Below, in pieces: positions 1-8,261 of a DNA stretch of 64,000 bases. The notes beneath the pieces were generated by a model. The model did no database searches. It had not been told where the DNA came from and saw only the letters and a program-made list of their open reading frames with translations. The translations under genes were made by a program, and so were the position numbers. The number at the start of each line of letters is the position of its first letter. Position 1 is the stretch's first letter. The stretch is from QVMM01 sp047030855 (GTDB taxonomy: Bacteria > Bacteroidota > Bacteroidia > Bacteroidales > Dysgonomonadaceae): NCBI GenBank assembly GCA_047030855.1, contig JBKYIJ010000008.1, forward strand, positions 372,001 through 436,000, written 5' to 3'.

Positions 1-1
1 T

Positions 2-637
2 TTGTATGTAGGCCTACCTACAATCCCTGATTTCGGTCATCCTACAATTCCGTTGATTGGCAGTGGTTATAAAGAAGACCATAACTCGATGTGGGATTTA
101 AATTCATATGGATACACACCTGCCGAAGGAAGTAATGTAGTATTGAGTTTTGAAGACGAAAACAATGCAACAGTAATGGGTACCTGGGGGCATGTTACCG
201 ATTTCTGTTGTGCCGGTATAGTGGATTTCAATCCAACAGCGTCCTATAAAGGAAGAAGCATAGCTATCGGTCTTGCAGCTTATGAATGGAATCAAAATTC
301 AGGAGAGAATATATATCAAGATTGTATTGAAACACTGACAAAGAATGTGTTTGATTACTTAAAAACAGAAGTTGTAAAAGGCGAACAACAACTTCCTTTA
401 TCAATAGAGTCGAAAATATATAAAGAAGGACTTAAATTCATTATTGCCGACAACCAGATACAATTTCTGAATTTTGAGAAAGCCTCTAAGGTTTACATAT
501 ATACTATGACAGGGAAAGCTGTTTTAAATGATGTCGATTGCAATAAAATTGATATATCCTCTTTATCTTCCGGTGTATATTTAATATCTTATACGACAAA
601 AGATGGTATGGAAAAAACCGGTAAGTTTATCAAATAA
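2..637 (+). CDS. 3' part of a T9SS-exported surface protein of the fructan locus
   Basis: The frame is open from the window edge, so the 5' part is missing. The visible 211 residues fall into two parts. Residues 1-120 form a globular domain I cannot assign firmly; it is reminiscent of the DUF4960-type proteins found in Bacteroides levan loci. From about residue 130 to the end there is a T9SS type A sorting domain: a beta-rich stretch with VYIYTMTGKAV, then IDISSLSSGVYLISY, and a basic end GKFIK. The family role would be a cell-surface glycan-binding or accessory protein. It lies 137 bp upstream of the GH32 gene in the same direction, which supports membership of the same locus. The sorting domain is clear; the DUF4960 link is a guess from context and memory. 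Confidence 0.6.
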   Translation: MYVGLPTIPDFGHPTIPLIGSGYKEDHNSMWDLNSYGYTPAEGSNVVLSFEDENNATVMGTWGHVTDFCCAGIVDFNPTASYKGRSIAIGLAAYEWNQNSGENIYQDCIETLTKNVFDYLKTEVVKGEQQLPLSIESKIYKEGLKFIIADNQIQFLNFEKASKVYIYTMTGKAVLNDVDCNKIDISSLSSGVYLISYTTKDGMEKTGKFIK

Positions 638-681
638 TATAATACGACTTCAACTAAACTTCAGGAATCTATAAATACATC

Positions 682-753
682 CTTGTTAGTATATTGGCTA
701 ACCACATATAAATCTGTCAATCAAAATATTAAAAATAGCGACACACTAACAAG
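682..753 (+). promoter_or_regulatory. Inverted repeat upstream of the GH32 gene
   Basis: CTTGTTAGT at 682-690 is matched by its exact complement ACTAACAAG at 745-753, 54 bases apart and ending 21 bases before the GH32 start codon. Between them lies a small GTTAG/CTAAC hairpin at 686-703. This could be a leader hairpin or an operator pair. The repeat is visible; any function is inference. Confidence 0.35.
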
Positions 754-774
754 TATATAGCATAAAGAAACAAT

Positions 775-3003
775 ATGAAAAATAACTTATTCGGAACTTT
801 AAAATATATAGCACTTTTTTCAATTCTTCTGACAGGGGCATTTACCCCCTGTTGGGGAAACGATATAATCCTCGCCGACTTCGAGTCCGGGGGTTATGGA
901 GGTTGGGTTGTTGAAGGCGACGCCTTCGGGCAAGCCCCTGCCACAGGAGCTTTACCCGGTCAACAGGAAGTTGCAGGCTACCAGGGGCAGTATCTTGCCA
1001 ACAGCTTCAACGGTGGCGACGACTCAAGAGGAAGCCTTACTTCCGATGAGTTCACTATCGAGCGCGATTATATTAATTTCCTTATAGGCGGAGGTATGCG
1101 TCCAGATGCTTACATCGAGTTGCAGGTTGACGGAAAACAAGTACAGCTATCGCGCCCGTTGTTCGACAGCGAAACTTTGCACTGGTTGACATGGGATGTA
1201 AAAAACTATCAGGGCAAGAAAGGTGTTATCAGAATAATGGATAATCAGCGTGGCGCATGGGGACATATACTCGTCGACCATATTGTAATGAGTAACACTC
1301 AAAAGAGCAATATCATGGTAGATTATAAATTGTCTTTCAATATCGACAAAAATTATTTGCTTGTCCCTGTTGAGGATAAAGGACCAGAATCGCAAATACA
1401 CCTCCAGCTTGCAGGAAAAACAGTTAGTCCACGACTTAGCATAAGAGTTGCTCAAACCAAAATAGATTATTGGGTACCGATAGAAGTCGGACAATACAAA
1501 GGAAAAGAATTAACCCTTTTATTTGAGCATGTAAAAAAAGAGGATATCGGTTATTCACAAATCAAACAATCCGATACATTTGAATTTGACTATAACGAAC
1601 AATACCGTCCTGTTTACCATTTCTCGCCACAATACGGCTGGACTAACGACCCTAACGGAATGGTATATTATAACGGTGAATACCACCTGTACTTTCAGCA
1701 CAACCCCTACGGTTCGATGTGGGGTAATATGAACTGGGGGCATGCTGTTACCAAAGACCTGAAAAAGTGGGAGTACCTGCCCGATGCAATATCTCCGGAT
1801 TCATTAGGGACAATTTTTTCGGGCAGTGCCGTCATCGACAGGGATAACACCGCAGGCTTCGGTAAAAATGCTCTTGTAGCTATTTATACTTCAGCAGGAG
1901 AGATTCAAACCCAAAGTATTGCTTACAGCCTGGATAACGGACGGACGTTTACTAAATACGAAAATAATCCTGTACTGACCAACCCGAATTACGTCGACTT
2001 CCGCGATCCTAAAGTATTCTGGCACACACAAAGCAATCAATGGATTATGTCGCTGGCTACTACACAAACCATTACGTTCTATGGCTCTAAAAACCTGAAA
2101 GAATGGATTCGTTTAAGCGAGTTTGGTGAAGGTATCGGTGCGCACGGCGGCGTATGGGAATGCCCCGACCTGTTCCCCCTGACTTATAACGGACAAACCA
2201 AATGGGTACTGTTTGTAAGCATCAACCCCGGAGGACCAAACGGAGGCAGCGCAACACAATATTTCATAGGCAGTTTCGATGGTAAAACGTTTAAGCCCGA
2301 TAGCCTCCCATATCCTTTATGGGTAGATTACGGACGCGACAACTATGCAGGCGTTACATGGAACGATGCGCCTAACGGACGAAGAATCTTTATCGGATGG
2401 ATGAGCAACTGGGATTATACCAATAACGTTCCCAGCATTCATTTCCGCAATGCTATGACAGTGCCACGCGAATTGTCACTGGCAAATAACGGAAAACACC
2501 TGATATTGGTTAACCAACCCGTTAAAGAAATTACCGAGCTCAGAGGAGAAGCATTTGAAATTGGGAATCTGAAAGTGAAGGAAAACCATACGGTAGACAA
2601 ACTGTTTAAAGAGCCTAACGGAGGAGCCTATGAGATAGAAATGACAATTATCCCTCAAAAAGAGACTAATTTCGGATTCAGGCTGATGAACCGTAAGGGA
2701 GAATCGTTAGGCTTTACCTTCAACACAGAAAAAGGTGTAATGAGTGTACATCGTGAAAAAAGTGGACAAACCGATTTCAGCAATAACTTTGCTCCAAAGA
2801 GCATTGACGCTCCGCTGGTGAAAAGAGACAAGTACAGAATAAGGCTGTTGATAGATAACGCTTCGAGCGAAATTTTTATTAACGGAGGAGAGCTGGTGCA
2901 GACAAATACAGTATTCCCTACCGAGCATTATTCATCTATGGAATTCAATACGAAATCCGGAAAAATCGACATTGAAGATATTAAAGTTTACACAATACAT
3001 TAA
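775..3003 (+). CDS. GH32 fructanase (levanase/inulinase-type beta-fructosidase)
   Basis: A 742-residue secreted glycoside hydrolase of family 32, expected to release fructose from levan, inulin or sucrose-type substrates by a retaining mechanism. A hydrophobic signal runs over residues 1-29. Residues about 30-180 form an N-terminal beta-sandwich with GGYGGW, and about 185-280 a second accessory domain. The five-blade catalytic core starts near residue 280. All three signature motifs are present: WTNDPNG with nucleophile Asp292, FRDP with Asp411, and WECPD with acid/base Glu462. A C-terminal beta-sandwich fills about residues 600-742. The start follows an A-rich leader. The permease starts 12 bp downstream, so an operon with permease and kinase is very likely. 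Fine specificity (levan or inulin, endo or exo) cannot be read from sequence. Confidence 0.93.
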   Translation: MKNNLFGTLKYIALFSILLTGAFTPCWGNDIILADFESGGYGGWVVEGDAFGQAPATGALPGQQEVAGYQGQYLANSFNGGDDSRGSLTSDEFTIERDYINFLIGGGMRPDAYIELQVDGKQVQLSRPLFDSETLHWLTWDVKNYQGKKGVIRIMDNQRGAWGHILVDHIVMSNTQKSNIMVDYKLSFNIDKNYLLVPVEDKGPESQIHLQLAGKTVSPRLSIRVAQTKIDYWVPIEVGQYKGKELTLLFEHVKKEDIGYSQIKQSDTFEFDYNEQYRPVYHFSPQYGWTNDPNGMVYYNGEYHLYFQHNPYGSMWGNMNWGHAVTKDLKKWEYLPDAISPDSLGTIFSGSAVIDRDNTAGFGKNALVAIYTSAGEIQTQSIAYSLDNGRTFTKYENNPVLTNPNYVDFRDPKVFWHTQSNQWIMSLATTQTITFYGSKNLKEWIRLSEFGEGIGAHGGVWECPDLFPLTYNGQTKWVLFVSINPGGPNGGSATQYFIGSFDGKTFKPDSLPYPLWVDYGRDNYAGVTWNDAPNGRRIFIGWMSNWDYTNNVPSIHFRNAMTVPRELSLANNGKHLILVNQPVKEITELRGEAFEIGNLKVKENHTVDKLFKEPNGGAYEIEMTIIPQKETNFGFRLMNRKGESLGFTFNTEKGVMSVHREKSGQTDFSNNFAPKSIDAPLVKRDKYRIRLLIDNASSEIFINGGELVQTNTVFPTEHYSSMEFNTKSGKIDIEDIKVYTIH

Positions 3004-3015
3004 TTTAAAATTACC

Positions 3016-4179
3016 ATGAATACAGATAATGTAAAAAGCAATAATCTATCGAAGCTAATACCTGTCATGTTCGCCTTTTTCGTCATGGGCTTCGTAGACA
3101 TGGTAGGTATTGCCTCGAATTACGTAAAAGAAGATTTACACCTGAACGATACGGATGCAAATATATTCCCTTCTATGGTATTCTTCTGGTTTCTCATATT
3201 TTCCGTACCTACCGGAATTATGATGTCCCGTATAGGCAGGAAGAAGACCGTATTAATAAGCCTTGTCGTAACAGCTATATCTCTCGCTGTCCCTCTATTC
3301 GACTACACTTATACCTCGATGCTTATATCGTTTGCCTTGTTAGGAATAGGCAACACCCTGATGCAGGTGTCTTTAAACCCTTTGTTATCTACTATTGTAA
3401 AAGGTGACAAACTGGCAAGTTCCCTTACACTCGGGCAGTTTGTGAAAGCGATTGCCTCGTTTATTGCTCCTATCATAATGGGGCGCGCCGCCCTTATGTT
3501 CGACAACTGGCGTCTTCTGTTCCCGTTGTTTATGGTCATTGCAATCATAGCGACAGTCTGGTTGTCTCTAACTCACATAGAAGAACAAAAAGAAGATACA
3601 AAAAGTGCCACATTCAAACAATGTTTCGCATTACTGGGCAATCCCGTAGTATTACTTTGTTTTGTGGGTATAATGTGCCATGTGGGTATTGATGTCGGGG
3701 TTAATGTTACTGCTCCTAAAATATTGATTGAAAAATTAGGTATCGACCTGAAAGAAGCAGGATATGCAACCAGCGTTTACTTTCTGTTCAGGACAATAGG
3801 ATGTTTCAGCGGAACATTTATTCTTTCCCGCTATTCACCGAAGAAATTCTTTACTATCAGTGTTATCTGCATGATACTTTCGATGGCGGGATTCTTTATT
3901 TTCGACAATGAGATAGCTTTATATGTCTCTATTGCATTGGTCGGTTTCGGGAACTCTAATATATTCCCTATTATTTTATCGAAGGCTATGCTGTACATGC
4001 CTGATAAAAAGAACGAAATATCGGGTTTGATGATTATGGGATTGTTCGGCGGTACAATATTCCCTTACTTGATGGGAAAACTATCCGATTTAATGCTGTC
4101 TCAGATAGGCGCTGTTATCATCATCAGTGTTTGTGTGGTTTACCTATTGTTTATGGCGTTTAAAATGAAAGAAAATTAA
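3016..4179 (+). CDS. MFS sugar permease, probable fructose importer
   Basis: A 387-residue, very hydrophobic protein with about 12 predicted membrane segments and the major facilitator signature between segments 2 and 3 (SRIGRKKTV, near residue 75). It is expected in the inner membrane as a proton-coupled monosaccharide importer. Its place between a secreted fructanase and a fructokinase, with gaps of 12 bp on each side, points to fructose as substrate; the arrangement matches the permease of characterised Bacteroides fructan loci. The family is clear from sequence, the substrate is inferred from neighbours. No truncation or unusual residue is evident. Confidence 0.88.
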   Translation: MNTDNVKSNNLSKLIPVMFAFFVMGFVDMVGIASNYVKEDLHLNDTDANIFPSMVFFWFLIFSVPTGIMMSRIGRKKTVLISLVVTAISLAVPLFDYTYTSMLISFALLGIGNTLMQVSLNPLLSTIVKGDKLASSLTLGQFVKAIASFIAPIIMGRAALMFDNWRLLFPLFMVIAIIATVWLSLTHIEEQKEDTKSATFKQCFALLGNPVVLLCFVGIMCHVGIDVGVNVTAPKILIEKLGIDLKEAGYATSVYFLFRTIGCFSGTFILSRYSPKKFFTISVICMILSMAGFFIFDNEIALYVSIALVGFGNSNIFPIILSKAMLYMPDKKNEISGLMIMGLFGGTIFPYLMGKLSDLMLSQIGAVIIISVCVVYLLFMAFKMKEN

Positions 4180-4191
4180 TATTATTAACAA

Positions 4192-5073
4192 ATGAATGAT
4201 ATAGTAGTTGGATTAGGAGAGATTTTGTGGGATGTATTTCCCGAAAGGAAAGTGTTGGGAGGCGCTCCCGCTAATTTTGCTTATCATGTGTCTCAGTTCG
4301 GATTTAACGGTTATGCCGTAAGTGCCATTGGCGAAGATTTGCTTGGCAAGGAAATATTATCGAGTCTCGAAGAAAAAGGCCTTAATTACCTGCTCGAAAC
4401 TACTGATTTCCCTACGGGAACAGTACAGGTAACTTTGAATAAAGCAGGCGTTCCTCAATACGAGATATGCGAAAATGTAGCATGGGATAACATTCCGTAT
4501 ACGGCACGTACCGAAAATTTAGCGAAAAATACCCGCACAGCCTGTTTCGGGTCGTTAGCACAACGCAACGAAGTATCGCGAAATACCATCCGTAAGTTTC
4601 TGAATGCGATGCCCGAAGAGAGTCTGAAAATATTTGACATAAATCTCCGGCTCAATTTCTATACAAAGGAAATCATCCATGAATCTCTTCAATTGGCAAA
4701 TATTCTGAAGATAAACGACGAAGAAGTAGTGAAAATTGCACAGTTGTATAAATGGAACGGCAATGAGCAGGATATATGCAAGAGGCTGTTGGATGAGTAC
4801 GATCTGAATGTGTTAATCCTGACAAAAGGATGTGACGGCAGCTTTGTATTCACTCCGCGGCAGTCTTCTTTTCAACAGACACCCCGTATACATGTAGCCG
4901 ATACGGTAGGTGCGGGCGATTCGTTTACAGCCGCATTTATTGCAGCTTATATGCATGGCGAACGCATTGAAGAAGCCCACCAACTGGCGGTTGAAGTTTC
5001 GGCATACGTATGCTTACAACACGGAGCGATGCCCAAATTAGCCGACTCTTATCTGGAGTTGTTTCGGAAATAA
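4192..5073 (+). CDS. PfkB-family fructokinase
   Basis: A 293-residue ribokinase/PfkB-family sugar kinase, of normal family length. The substrate-binding GG motif (LGGAPANFAYHVSQFG) is at residues 22-37, and the ATP/anion-hole signature DTVGAGDSFTAAF lies near residues 238-250 with the catalytic base at Asp243. In this context it should convert incoming fructose to fructose 6-phosphate in the cytoplasm, completing the fructanase-permease-kinase chain. It is the last gene of the operon and is followed by a strong terminator at 5105-5144. Another hexose is possible, but the neighbours favour fructose. Confidence 0.9.
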   Translation: MNDIVVGLGEILWDVFPERKVLGGAPANFAYHVSQFGFNGYAVSAIGEDLLGKEILSSLEEKGLNYLLETTDFPTGTVQVTLNKAGVPQYEICENVAWDNIPYTARTENLAKNTRTACFGSLAQRNEVSRNTIRKFLNAMPEESLKIFDINLRLNFYTKEIIHESLQLANILKINDEEVVKIAQLYKWNGNEQDICKRLLDEYDLNVLILTKGCDGSFVFTPRQSSFQQTPRIHVADTVGAGDSFTAAFIAAYMHGERIEEAHQLAVEVSAYVCLQHGAMPKLADSYLELFRK

Positions 5074-5104
5074 AAAAGCAGAACAGTCGATATACTATTA
5101 TAAT

Positions 5105-5144
5105 AAAAGCGATGTATTATTTTTTTGTAATACATCGCTTTTTG
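5105..5144 (+). terminator. Rho-independent terminator of the fructan operon
   Basis: A perfect stem of about 15 bp (AAAAGCGATGTATTA and its complement) around a T-rich loop, followed by T residues, begins 32 bp after the fructokinase stop codon. Confidence 0.9.
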
Positions 5145-5174
5145 TATTTTTGGATAAATTTAACGACTCATATC

Positions 5175-5252
5175 ATGAAAAAAGCTGCCATTGTATTACT
5201 TTCTACTCTGCTGTCTTTTATTATGTTTTCGTGTAAGACGGACAATAAATAA
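5175..5252 (+). CDS. Tiny 25-residue lipoprotein, possibly a real micro-gene
   Basis: An ATG-started frame of 25 codons consists of a textbook lipoprotein signal: two lysines, a hydrophobic stretch and a lipobox MFSC with Cys20. Only KTDNK follows the cysteine, so the mature product would be a lipidated hexapeptide. A Bacteroidetes-like -7 element TATTTTTG sits at 5145-5152, directly after the fructan-operon terminator, and a perfect hairpin begins at the stop codon. A promoter, start, signal and terminator packed this tightly suggest a real transcription unit. It could instead be the front end of a longer lipoprotein gene that was deleted. I recognise no family. Confidence 0.45.
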   Translation: MKKAAIVLLSTLLSFIMFSCKTDNK

Positions 5253-5280
5253 TAATTGAGGTTGTTCAATTATTATTTAT
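5249..5280 (+). terminator. AT-rich hairpin overlapping the micro-lipoprotein stop codon
   Basis: AATAATAATTGA and its exact complement TCAATTATTATT flank a 6-base loop, and the first arm starts at the stop codon. The stem is long but AT-rich and the following T tract is weak, so termination is likely but not certain. Confidence 0.5.
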
Positions 5281-5470
5281 TAAATTGCATTTATCTTTTA
5301 TAATTTGGAATAAACTAAAATCCTCCATTTCCAGCCTTTTTTTTATTCGTTTATGATAAAAGGCTGATTTGGTGTTAATTATTTGGATATGTGTATATTG
5401 TCGTGTTAATGAATTGTTAAAAAAATAGCGAAAACGAATATTTAATTGTTTTGGGTATAAGGTTGTTTTT
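5281..5470. other. AT-rich spacer without a recognisable gene
   Basis: Very AT-rich DNA between the micro-lipoprotein and the helicase remnant. I see no convincing start codon with coding bias on either strand and no tRNA-like fold. Confidence 0.5.
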
Positions 5471-5620
5471 TTACTTGTTTTTTGTTTCCTGTTGGAAGGT
5501 AAAATCATAGATTCTGTTTAATGTACCGTCATGTCGGAAACCGATGGTTGAGGTAGCACCGTTTCTGTTTTTGGCAATAATCAATTCGCCGTAATGGGTA
5601 ATTGTTTTTAACCATATTTC
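5471..5620 (-). pseudogene. C-terminal remnant of a DnaB-type replicative helicase
   Basis: Reading the minus strand gives about 49 open codons with no start, bounded upstream by a stop at 5621-5623, that contain GELIIAKNRNGATSTIGF and then a short end with stop TAA at 5471-5473. This matches the last beta-strand region of DnaB-family helicases, where E-x-I-I-x-K-x-R-N-G is the hallmark. The rest of the helicase is absent. DnaB paralogues are often carried by phages and integrative elements, so this is probably a scrap of such an element. The next open reading frames on the same strand are also accessory-type. Confidence 0.6.
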
Positions 5621-5784
5621 CTAACAATCTTTTCACCGCAAATATAAAGTGTAATAAATACACATTAAAAATAATTTTTGTTTTTTTAATAATTATAAGG
5701 AGTTATTTATATGATAGTTACAAAAACAGAGGAAGCATATTATCATTATTTTACATAATATATTAGCTCTCTTTTATAAGTAAA

Positions 5785-5967
5785 TCAGCCCATACTTTCA
5801 CAAGCAAGACGGATCGAGAGTTTACTGATTGATGATTGAAATGTTATTTGATAAATATAGTTAGAGTTAGGACACACCTCAAAAACACCATCTATTTTTA
5901 ATTTAACTTGCCCATATCCCGCAAAAGCAATCAATAGGCAAATAGATATTATAATATACTTTTTCAT
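5785..5967 (-). CDS. Short secreted protein, probably truncated
   Basis: A 60-residue frame with a clear signal peptide (MKKYIIISICLLIAFAGYGQ) and about 40 mature residues that I do not recognise. It starts 2 bp after the stop of the endosialidase-chaperone-like gene, so the two are co-transcribed. In other Bacteroidetes such a partner gene is normally much longer and carries surface domains. The abrupt end suggests that only the first part has survived. No functional claim is possible. Confidence 0.5.
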   Translation of the reverse strand: MKKYIIISICLLIAFAGYGQVKLKIDGVFEVCPNSNYIYQITFQSSISKLSIRLACESMG

Positions 5968-5969
5968 TT

Positions 5970-6935
5970 TTATCTGCCTTTAGATTCTTCCAGTTCGACA
6001 ATGCGTTTATTCAGTTTTTCGATAGTTTGTTGTTGTTCCGCCGATTTCTCGTTCTGCTGAATAACATAAAGAGTAAGTTCTTCAATCTTTTGCATCATTT
6101 TGGTAGTCATATCCGCCAGTCCTACACCGTTTTCCTGTACTTCGGTAGCGGAAGGAATACCCGGAAGGTGTTTGTGTTCGTCAATATGTGCTTTTACTTC
6201 GCTAAGAGCAGGAAGTTTATAGTCTTTGTCAAAAACAAAATCCGCCCAACCTGTTTCTACGCGTACTTCTTTGGCACGGATGGTTCCGTTTACGTCGAGT
6301 GTGTTTTGTGGGTTTTCGACTCCTATGCCGACCTTGCCGGATGCGGTGACAACCATTGAGCTATACCATTTGTTGTCGCCGTAGTAAGTACATCCGACAG
6401 CAAATTTATGGTGATCAGATTTATCTAAACCAATATTTACTCTTAGAGCGGCATCGTAACTATTTGTGGTGAATTTTGACATATAGATATGGTTGGAGGT
6501 CGTGTTAGTCCCTTCAAAATATAATCTTTTTCCTTCGCCAATACCCCCTGTATTTCTGTCGGAATATTCACCTAAGCGATAATCTCCGTCCCAGCTTTCT
6601 GTCAGTATTTTATTCCACCTGCCCCACTGATTATTATCATCGCTCCTTCTCCAAAATAATCCTTGCCATCCCATATTGATTTGTGTAACATACCCCAGTC
6701 CTTTATCAATCCATGGAGAAACTGTCATATTCACTGAAGCTGCATCATATGGAAGCTCTATGCTTTTTGTGTATTTGGCTTCTACTACAAGTTTCTTTTG
6801 GTAAAAAAAAGGGATATTATTTTTTGCTGGTGCATCTGTATCTACTTCCAGGTACTTTGCACTTTGTGCTACTGCTGTAGTTGAAATAAAAGACAGGCAT
6901 AAAAATGCCGCTACTGATAAGATTTTTGTTTTCAT
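5970..6935 (-). CDS. Secreted tail-fibre-like protein with a C-terminal coiled coil
   Basis: A 321-residue secreted protein. Residues 1-23 are a signal peptide ending in AVAQ. Residues about 24-200 are a beta-rich region with little recognisable similarity. From about residue 205 the sequence follows a pattern widespread in Bacteroidetes and phage tail proteins: GKVGIGVENPQNTLDVNGT, then a WADFVFDKDYKLP segment, EHKHLPGIPSATEVQENG, and a final coiled coil (about 275-318) rich in Glu, Gln and Lys. This resembles the region before an endosialidase-type intramolecular chaperone and trimerisation stalk. It may form a surface fibre. It pairs with the short secreted ORF 2 bp downstream. Confidence 0.7.
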   Translation of the reverse strand: MKTKILSVAAFLCLSFISTTAVAQSAKYLEVDTDAPAKNNIPFFYQKKLVVEAKYTKSIELPYDAASVNMTVSPWIDKGLGYVTQINMGWQGLFWRRSDDNNQWGRWNKILTESWDGDYRLGEYSDRNTGGIGEGKRLYFEGTNTTSNHIYMSKFTTNSYDAALRVNIGLDKSDHHKFAVGCTYYGDNKWYSSMVVTASGKVGIGVENPQNTLDVNGTIRAKEVRVETGWADFVFDKDYKLPALSEVKAHIDEHKHLPGIPSATEVQENGVGLADMTTKMMQKIEELTLYVIQQNEKSAEQQQTIEKLNKRIVELEESKGR

Positions 6936-7425
6936 AGAGAGTTAATTTTATTTAAAATTATAATATAAATATTGATGTATAACAGAGTTGACTAATCAAT
7001 AAATTTGATTATAGTTGCTATATACACCAGATTATGCGTACAAAGTTATATCTTTTAATTTAATTATTATAGCTATTTTTATGTTAATAAACATAATTAA
7101 TTAACAAATTACTTATTCTTTGATTTTGATTCTTTTATCTCCTTCTCTGTTGTGTTGTTGTAGCGGTAGAAATGTTCTGTTTGTTTCATGGGGGGGAAGA
7201 AAATTATACTATATTTGCCGTTAAGGGTATCGGTCTCACGTTAGAAAGTTATCCGAATGATTCAATGCTCGCGAAGGTTGCGAATCTCTGAGGGCAGAGT
7301 GACATAAAAAGGCTGCCCTTCTTTTATTCTATTATCTTGATAATAATGAAAATGAGAATTTAAATACTGATTATAAGGAAATTAAGCAGTCCTCTTTTTC
7401 CTTTTTCATTAAGTTTAATCTTTAT
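6936..7425. other. Non-coding stretch with one possible 26-residue ORF
   Basis: AT-rich upstream region of the tail-fibre-like gene. On the minus strand 7109-7189 encodes a 26-residue, Lys/Glu-rich peptide (MKQTEHFYRYNNTTEKEIKE and so on) of unknown kind. A 7-bp stem AGGGCAG/CTGCCCT with a 15-base loop lies near 7290-7320 and is followed by T-rich DNA on the + strand; no + gene precedes it. I see no other gene. Confidence 0.35.
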
Positions 7426-7731
7426 TTATATTATGGGTTGCCACTCAGTACATAGAGTTTTTAAAGTATCAATATAGCGGTTATCCTCTATTACATATAC
7501 GCAATATGGGTTTTCGTATGGTTCAGGGTCTTTATATTTTGCGACTACAACTTGTCCCACTTTTGGCAATTCTTCTTCTACCTTTCTCCATCGGTTCAGG
7601 GAGAGGGCGAAGTTTGCGCCTCTCCTAAATGTTTCTCTATCTATTGCAGAACTGTAAGATGAAGGGAATGCAAAATTTTCAGCAGCTCGCTTTATGGCTT
7701 CTTCTTCTATCAGTTTGTCTATTTCGTTCAT
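7426..7731 (-). CDS. Phage-like DUF551-type small protein
   Basis: A 101-residue protein. The second half follows the DUF551 pattern seen in phage and prophage genes: RWRKVEEELPKVGQVVVAKY, a variable middle, and an end ITEWQPI-like (CTEWQPII). The first half is helical and charged. The gene overlaps the upstream gene by 4 bp (ATGA), the usual sign of coupled translation. It belongs to the minus-strand run of small accessory genes 7426-8380. The function of the family is unknown. Confidence 0.55.
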   Translation of the reverse strand: MNEIDKLIEEEAIKRAAENFAFPSSYSSAIDRETFRRGANFALSLNRWRKVEEELPKVGQVVVAKYKDPEPYENPYCVYVIEDNRYIDTLKTLCTEWQPII

Positions 7732-8012
7732 GGGGTTACTGTTTTATTGTTCTTAGAAAAGAAATCGCCTATTTTATCAGCCTTTATGCTCCACAATATT
7801 TTGTGGATTTCCTTTTCTGTATATGTACGATTTTGGCTTTTTAAGTATTCAAATACAGCTTCATTTAAAGATTGTGTCGCCATTTCTAAAGCTGTAAGTA
7901 TTTCAATTACCTTTGCATCTTTATCGAATGAAACCGATACATTGTTATTTACGCCATCATTTGTGACTTCTACTGACAGCTTAGTCTTGAATAAAAATCC
8001 TATCTTTTTCAT
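7728..8012 (-). CDS. Hypothetical protein of the phage-like cluster
   Basis: A 94-residue protein I do not recognise. The N-terminal half alternates hydrophobic and polar residues (a likely beta-sheet), the C-terminal half is helical and Lys-rich. Its end overlaps the start of the DUF551-type gene by 4 bp, and its start lies inside the end of the frameshifted membrane ORF 7981-8165. Size and packing are typical of phage accessory operons. Confidence 0.5.
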   Translation of the reverse strand: MKKIGFLFKTKLSVEVTNDGVNNNVSVSFDKDAKVIEILTALEMATQSLNEAVFEYLKSQNRTYTEKEIHKILWSIKADKIGDFFSKNNKTVTP

Positions 8013-8165
8013 AATCTATTTTTTCTTTGTTTAGTTTATACCATATCCATAAGAAAGGAGTTACTATATAGGCTATTAAGCAGAATAAGATTATTCTCTG
8101 ACTTTCCTGAAAGCTTGCACTAAGTCTTTTGTAATATCTTTATATCCTTTAGGCTCATTCATCAT
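7981..8165 (-). pseudogene. Frameshifted small membrane protein of the phage-like cluster
   Basis: From ATG 8165 the frame reads 24 codons (MMNEPKGYKDITKDLVQAF, then RKVRE) and stops. Adding one A at about 8093 lets it continue into IILFCLIAYIVTPFLWIWY, one strong membrane helix, followed by a charged tail that ends at 7981. Amphipathic helix, membrane helix and basic tail make a coherent 60-residue protein, so I read this as one gene with a one-base deletion. A sequencing error would look the same. It resembles small phage membrane proteins; no function is assigned. Confidence 0.45.
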
Positions 8166-8169
8166 CTTT

Positions 8170-8259
8170 CTACTTTTTAAAATGTTCTTGAAGTTCGGCA
8201 AGGGTGGCTTTGCGCCATTCTCCCGACAGCTCCATTATTTCACTGTAGTCTATTGGCAT
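8170..8259 (-). CDS. 29-residue ORF of the phage-like cluster
   Basis: ATG at 8259, stop at 8170. The peptide is amphipathic and charged (MPIDYSEIMELSGEWRKATL and a short tail). It starts 2 bp after the stop of the preceding coiled-coil ORF and ends 4 bp before the next start, packed like a phage operon. No homologue comes to mind. Confidence 0.35.
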   Translation of the reverse strand: MPIDYSEIMELSGEWRKATLAELQEHFKK

Positions 8260-8261
8260 GG

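Noticed and set aside
5010..5252. An 80-codon ORF that includes the micro-lipoprotein
   Set aside because: Its first two thirds overlap the fructokinase end and run through a perfect terminator; only the part from ATG 5175 has coding character.
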